Assembly: GCA_049115815.1 (NCBI GenBank)
Contig: JAGDZO010000005.1
Coordinates: 62,001 to 126,000, forward strand
DNA: 64,000 nucleotides
Direction: 5' to 3'
Source of the DNA: Marinoscillum sp049115815
GTDB taxonomy: Bacteria; Bacteroidota; Bacteroidia; Cytophagales; Cyclobacteriaceae
Positions 61,055-64,000 of this stretch are shown here, in pieces. Below the pieces are notes generated by a model. That model had not been told where the DNA came from. It worked only from the letters and a program-made list of their open reading frames with translations, and searched no databases. A program made the position numbers and the translations under genes. Every line of letters begins with the position of its first letter. Position 1 is the stretch's first letter.

Positions 61055-62956
61055 TCAACCCATCTTTTCCACCAAAGACTCCCAGTGATCACTGAGTTTC
61101 TTCAATTCAGATTTCTTGCTCTGGTACTTATTGTTGGTTTTATCCATTTTCTGCGGATCCCCATATACCTCTGGCTTGGCTAGCTCACCTTCCAATCGAC
61201 TGATCTCGGTTTCCAGATTTTCAATTTTGGCTTCTATCTCAGCAATCTCTTTTTCTAGCTTTTTCTGAGTATCGTCCGTGCGTGGCTTGATTTTCTGACC
61301 AGCATTTTTGGCCTTTTCAGCCTTCGGTGCAGAACTTGGCACAACAGACTTCTTCTTTTCCTGCTCTCTATTATACCACCATTCCCACTCGGCGTACGTC
61401 CCAGGGTATTCCTTGATTTGATGATCATCTATCCACCAAATCTTATTGGCAACCTTGGAAATAAAATCTCTATCATGAGAGACTAATAGGAACGTCCCCT
61501 CGAACTGCTGAAGGGCCTGAACTAGTATGCTCACAGACATCATGTCTAGGTGGTTAGTCGGCTCATCTAGCATCAAAAAGTTGGATTCAGAAATCAATGT
61601 TTTAGCCAACGCTACTCTAGACTTCTCACCTCCGCTTAGCACTTTGATTTTCTTGAATACCTCATCGTCCGTAAACAAAAAACAACCGAGCACACCTCGG
61701 AGCTCTTGTTCCGTTTTGCCACTCCCCGCTTGCTTCAGCTCTTCAATAATCTCGTTCTCCACATTGAGCGCTTCCAATTGATGCTGCGCATAAAAAGCCG
61801 TGCTCACATTATGACCTTTTTCCAATGTGCCTTCATGAGGTTCCGTCTCTGCCACTATTCGAAGTGCGGTAGATTTTCCTTTTCCATTCGCTCCAATAAA
61901 AGCAATCTTATCTCCTCGTTCTATATGTGCATTGGCATTTTCCAGGATTTTGAGATCCCCATAAGATTTGGACACGTCCAACATCTTTGCCACATGCCTG
62001 CCCGATTTTACTTTGAATTTGAATTTGAAATCGACTGCCGCTGTGTCATTTACTACCGCCTCAATTCGATCCATTTTCTCAAGCATCTTCGCTCTGGACT
62101 GTGCTTGCTTGGCCTTGGTGGCTTTCGCCTTAAAGCGCTCTACGAAGCGTTCTGCCTGCTTAATCTTCTGTTGTTGATTCTCAAAAGCATTTTGCTGTAT
62201 CTCGTTTCGAAGTTCCTTTTCCGAAAGGTAGAAGTCATAATTTCCACTATACGAATTCAATTGATATTGCGAAACTTCGACAATCTTATTGATTGAAGCG
62301 TTGAGAAATCTCCTATCATGCGATACTATTATACATGCTCCTTCATAAGACTGCAGGTAATTCTCCAACCATTGAATAGAAGGCAAATCCAAGTGGTTGG
62401 TTGGTTCATCGAGCATTAGCAAAGACGGTTTCTCCAGAAGCAACTTCGCCAACATGACCCTCATTCTCCACCCTCCAGAAAATTCCCGCAAAGGGCGCTT
62501 CAAATCTTTAGTTGTAAACCCAATACCCTCCAATATTTCTTCAGCCTTTGCTTGCATGGTATACCCATCATTGGCTTCAAATCGCTCCTGTAGTTTCGCC
62601 AATTTATCTACCAAAGAGTCCTTATAATCAGTCTCCATCTCCGCCAATATTTGATCCATTTGAGTTTGAATCTTTAAGGTCTCAGAGAAAGCCTGCATGG
62701 CCACACTTAGTATGGAATCATCTGTCAAGTATGACAGTAAATCTTGGTTAAGAAATCCGATGGTAGCATCCTTCGCCATGTTGATCTCTCCGGATGTAGG
62801 CTGCACCTCATTGGTGATCATTTTGAGCAGCGTAGACTTGCCCGTACCATTCAATCCTATCAACCCAATACGATCTTTTGGTGTGATAAAAAGTGACGCT
62901 TCATCGTAAAGTGGGCGGTCTCCTATGTAGTATGAGAGGTCATTGATGCTAATCAT
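61055..62956 (-). CDS. ABC-F family ATP-binding protein
   Basis: 633 aa with two ATPase domains and no membrane segments. First domain: Walker A GLIGLNGTGKSTLLKMI, signature EFSGGWRMRVMLAKLL, Walker B LLMLDEPTNHLDLPS. A charged interdomain linker (RFVERFKAKATKAKQAQSRA) follows. Second domain: GANGKGKSTALRIVAE, LSGGEKSRVALAKTLISES and LMLDEPTNHLDM. The C-terminus is a long coiled coil (LEKEIAEIEAKIENLETEIS). This matches Uup/EttA-type ABC-F proteins that act on the ribosome. Which subtype it is cannot be set by eye. Confidence 0.94.
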   Translation of the reverse strand: MISINDLSYYIGDRPLYDEASLFITPKDRIGLIGLNGTGKSTLLKMITNEVQPTSGEINMAKDATIGFLNQDLLSYLTDDSILSVAMQAFSETLKIQTQMDQILAEMETDYKDSLVDKLAKLQERFEANDGYTMQAKAEEILEGIGFTTKDLKRPLREFSGGWRMRVMLAKLLLEKPSLLMLDEPTNHLDLPSIQWLENYLQSYEGACIIVSHDRRFLNASINKIVEVSQYQLNSYSGNYDFYLSEKELRNEIQQNAFENQQQKIKQAERFVERFKAKATKAKQAQSRAKMLEKMDRIEAVVNDTAAVDFKFKFKVKSGRHVAKMLDVSKSYGDLKILENANAHIERGDKIAFIGANGKGKSTALRIVAETEPHEGTLEKGHNVSTAFYAQHQLEALNVENEIIEELKQAGSGKTEQELRGVLGCFLFTDDEVFKKIKVLSGGEKSRVALAKTLISESNFLMLDEPTNHLDMMSVSILVQALQQFEGTFLLVSHDRDFISKVANKIWWIDDHQIKEYPGTYAEWEWWYNREQEKKKSVVPSSAPKAEKAKNAGQKIKPRTDDTQKKLEKEIAEIEAKIENLETEISRLEGELAKPEVYGDPQKMDKTNNKYQSKKSELKKLSDHWESLVEKMG

Positions 62957-63030
62957 GCCGCAAAGTTATATGAAGCATCAAAGGAAACTATCGGTGAGCG
63001 TGGAATTTAAGATTTAGGCTATTATGACGT

Positions 63031-63324
63031 TTAAGCTAAGATCAATCTATCTATAGATTCTAACTCGCTAGTATTATTTTCCATCGCTTCTTCTAAATCA
63101 AAATCATCTTGAAGGCCCAACCAAAACTTTGCTGTTGTTCCAAAATACTTACTTAACCGCAAAGCCGTATCAGCGGCAATCCTTCGGTTCTTCTTCAATA
63201 TCTGACTTATTCGTGTTTGTGGAATTTGTAGTTCCTTAGATAATCTGTAAACAGAAATACCTAAAGGCTTCAAAAACTCCTCTGATAGAATTTCTCCCCG
63301 ATGTATGTTTGGTAGCCGCTCCAT
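63031..63324 (-). CDS. higA: HigA-family addiction module antitoxin
   Basis: 97 aa from the ATG at 63324; an in-frame TTG upstream is less plausible. It starts MERLPNIHRGEILSEEFLKP, the HigA N-terminus, followed by the helix-turn-helix LGISVYRLSKELQIPQTRIS and RRIAADTALRLSKYFGTTA with FWLGLQDDFDLE. It is an XRE-type DNA-binding antitoxin expected to repress its own operon. The toxin partner upstream is broken (next entry), so this is an orphaned antitoxin. It may have been kept for regulatory or anti-addiction reasons. Confidence 0.92.
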   Translation of the reverse strand: MERLPNIHRGEILSEEFLKPLGISVYRLSKELQIPQTRISQILKKNRRIAADTALRLSKYFGTTAKFWLGLQDDFDLEEAMENNTSELESIDRLILA

Positions 63325-63331
63325 ATTCTTA

Positions 63332-63476
63332 CTATTTGTGGTAATCAATTATTTCAACACTATTGGCACTTCCTTCTTCCCAAATAAAAATTATTCGCCA
63401 TTGATCATTAATTCTTATGCTGTAATAGTTTTGAATAATTCCAATGGTTAATTTTTAACTGAATCATTATTGATTT
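63332..63476 (-). pseudogene. higB: Broken HigB toxin gene
   Basis: In the frame ending at TAG (63332-63334), 8 bp before the higA start, the sequence reads NYYSIRINDQWRIIFIWEEG and then VEIIDYHK, the C-terminal half of HigB (RelE fold). The frame is closed by TAA at 63455-63457. An ATG at about 63474 in another frame starts MIQLKIN, like a HigB N-terminus. The central ~50 codons are missing and the halves are out of frame. This is an internal deletion, so no active toxin is made. Confidence 0.78.
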
Positions 63477-63545
63477 CCTACACTATAAATATGATGAAAC
63501 TTGACGGTACGCAAAAGTAAACATTGATTTTTGTAACTTTGGTTA

Positions 63546-64000
63546 ATGCAAAATTCGCACGTAGATATTGAGATTGATAAATTGACAAACTCCGTAGAAA
63601 ATAGAATTTCTGGAGACAGTTTCAACACTCAAGTGATCGAACTATCAAATAGCGACGTTAGTCAACTCTCTTCAAATTGGAATTTTGATTGGCTTGCTGA
63701 ATTTAAGAATAAGGATACACGAGTTTTTAAGCTTGTAATAGAACAGAATATCGACATAATACAAGGTTTAATAAGTTTGAAATACCTCGATGGATTTATT
63801 TTTGTGGAGTTGGTCGAAAACGCAGATTTTAATATCGGAAGAAACAAAGTTTACTTAGGGGTTGCCGGGAACTTATTCGCATTTGCATGTAAAGAGTCTT
63901 GGGATAGAGGAGATTATGGATACGTAGCTTTCAATGCCAAAACCAACCTAATTCCTCATTACAAAGAAACAATAGGTGCGATCCGCATTGGGGATTCAAA
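63546..64000 (+). CDS. GNAT-like hypothetical protein (3' end cut by window edge)
   Basis: The frame is open from the ATG at 63546 to the edge, 151 codons. It begins MQNSHVDIEIDKLTNSVENR and has VFKLVIEQNIDIIQGLISLK, then YLGVAGNLFAFACKESWDRG and DYGYVAFNAKTNLIPHYKET, which resemble the acetyl-CoA-binding loop and the Y-x-x-L/I-G segment of GNAT folds. It diverges from the broken higB across about 70 bp. The end of the gene and so the exact family are not visible. A protein acetyltransferase or GNAT-type toxin is possible. Confidence 0.72.
   Translation, partial: MQNSHVDIEIDKLTNSVENRISGDSFNTQVIELSNSDVSQLSSNWNFDWLAEFKNKDTRVFKLVIEQNIDIIQGLISLKYLDGFIFVELVENADFNIGRNKVYLGVAGNLFAFACKESWDRGDYGYVAFNAKTNLIPHYKETIGAIRIGDS

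Noticed and set aside
61706..62296. 196-aa plus-strand ORF inside the ABC-F gene
   Set aside because: Antisense shadow of the Walker and linker coding region; Cys/Phe/Leu-rich composition typical of such shadows.

Overview
The window looks like the chromosome of a marine-type Bacteroidota, most likely order Cytophagales. Evidence: several type IX secretion (T9SS) C-terminal sorting domains, CarboxypepD_reg/TonB outer-membrane proteins, a Y_Y_Y two-component propeller kinase, a MoxR-DUF58-BatA operon, a GH81 beta-1,3-glucanase, moderately AT-rich DNA and few Shine-Dalgarno sequences. No rRNA, tRNA, CRISPR array, transposase or integrase was found. The genus is not determined.

Layout. 1-8.5 kb: the tail of a sensor kinase/response regulator pair, a 918-aa surface protein with 52-aa tandem repeats, a small T9SS protein, and a LysR regulator divergent from a small helical protein. 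8.7-17.8 kb: a PD40 lipoprotein, an 859-aa T9SS protein, an outer-membrane beta-barrel receptor with a second near-identical copy of only its last ~130 codons 3.3 kb away, and a DUF885 protein. 17.8-28.5 kb, minus strand: a TldD-PmbA pair, then DUF4159, MoxR, DUF58, BatA, a DUF4175-like protein and a vWA-type membrane protein, nearly all touching or overlapping.

28.86-34.13 kb is the most unusual part. Five short same-strand genes are each followed by a 117-235 bp imperfect palindrome whose ends match integron attC core sites. The R'' box at the end of each unit is the reverse complement of the R' box at the start of the same unit, as the circular-cassette model predicts. I read this as an integron cassette array without a visible integrase (CALIN type), bounded on the left by tldD and decaying on the right into dispersed repeats and a Doc-type toxin-antitoxin pair. 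The cargo is a small membrane protein, a DUF6119/TIGR04141-like protein, a membrane coiled-coil protein, an outer-membrane-like protein and a SIMPL-domain protein.

36.4-43.3 kb holds a lipoprotein flavin oxidase, a membrane-bound winged-helix regulator, an FGE-fold lipoprotein, a 2H phosphoesterase, a serine hydrolase, an alpha/beta hydrolase and an AraC regulator. 43.4-46.9 kb is a redox repair cluster: an NTF2-like protein, a glutaredoxin-glutaredoxin-thioredoxin reductase fusion, a divergent MsrA-like protein, MsrB and MsrA. 47.4-52.4 kb is a signalling operon: a PilJ/CheA-like kinase, a CheY-like regulator, CheX, an alginate_export-type porin and a SpoIIE phosphatase. 52.5-57.3 kb is a multidomain GH81 glucanase secreted by T9SS. 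57.6-60.9 kb is a proB-proA-argD operon. The right end holds an ABC-F ATPase, a higA antitoxin with a broken higB, and the start of a GNAT-like gene.
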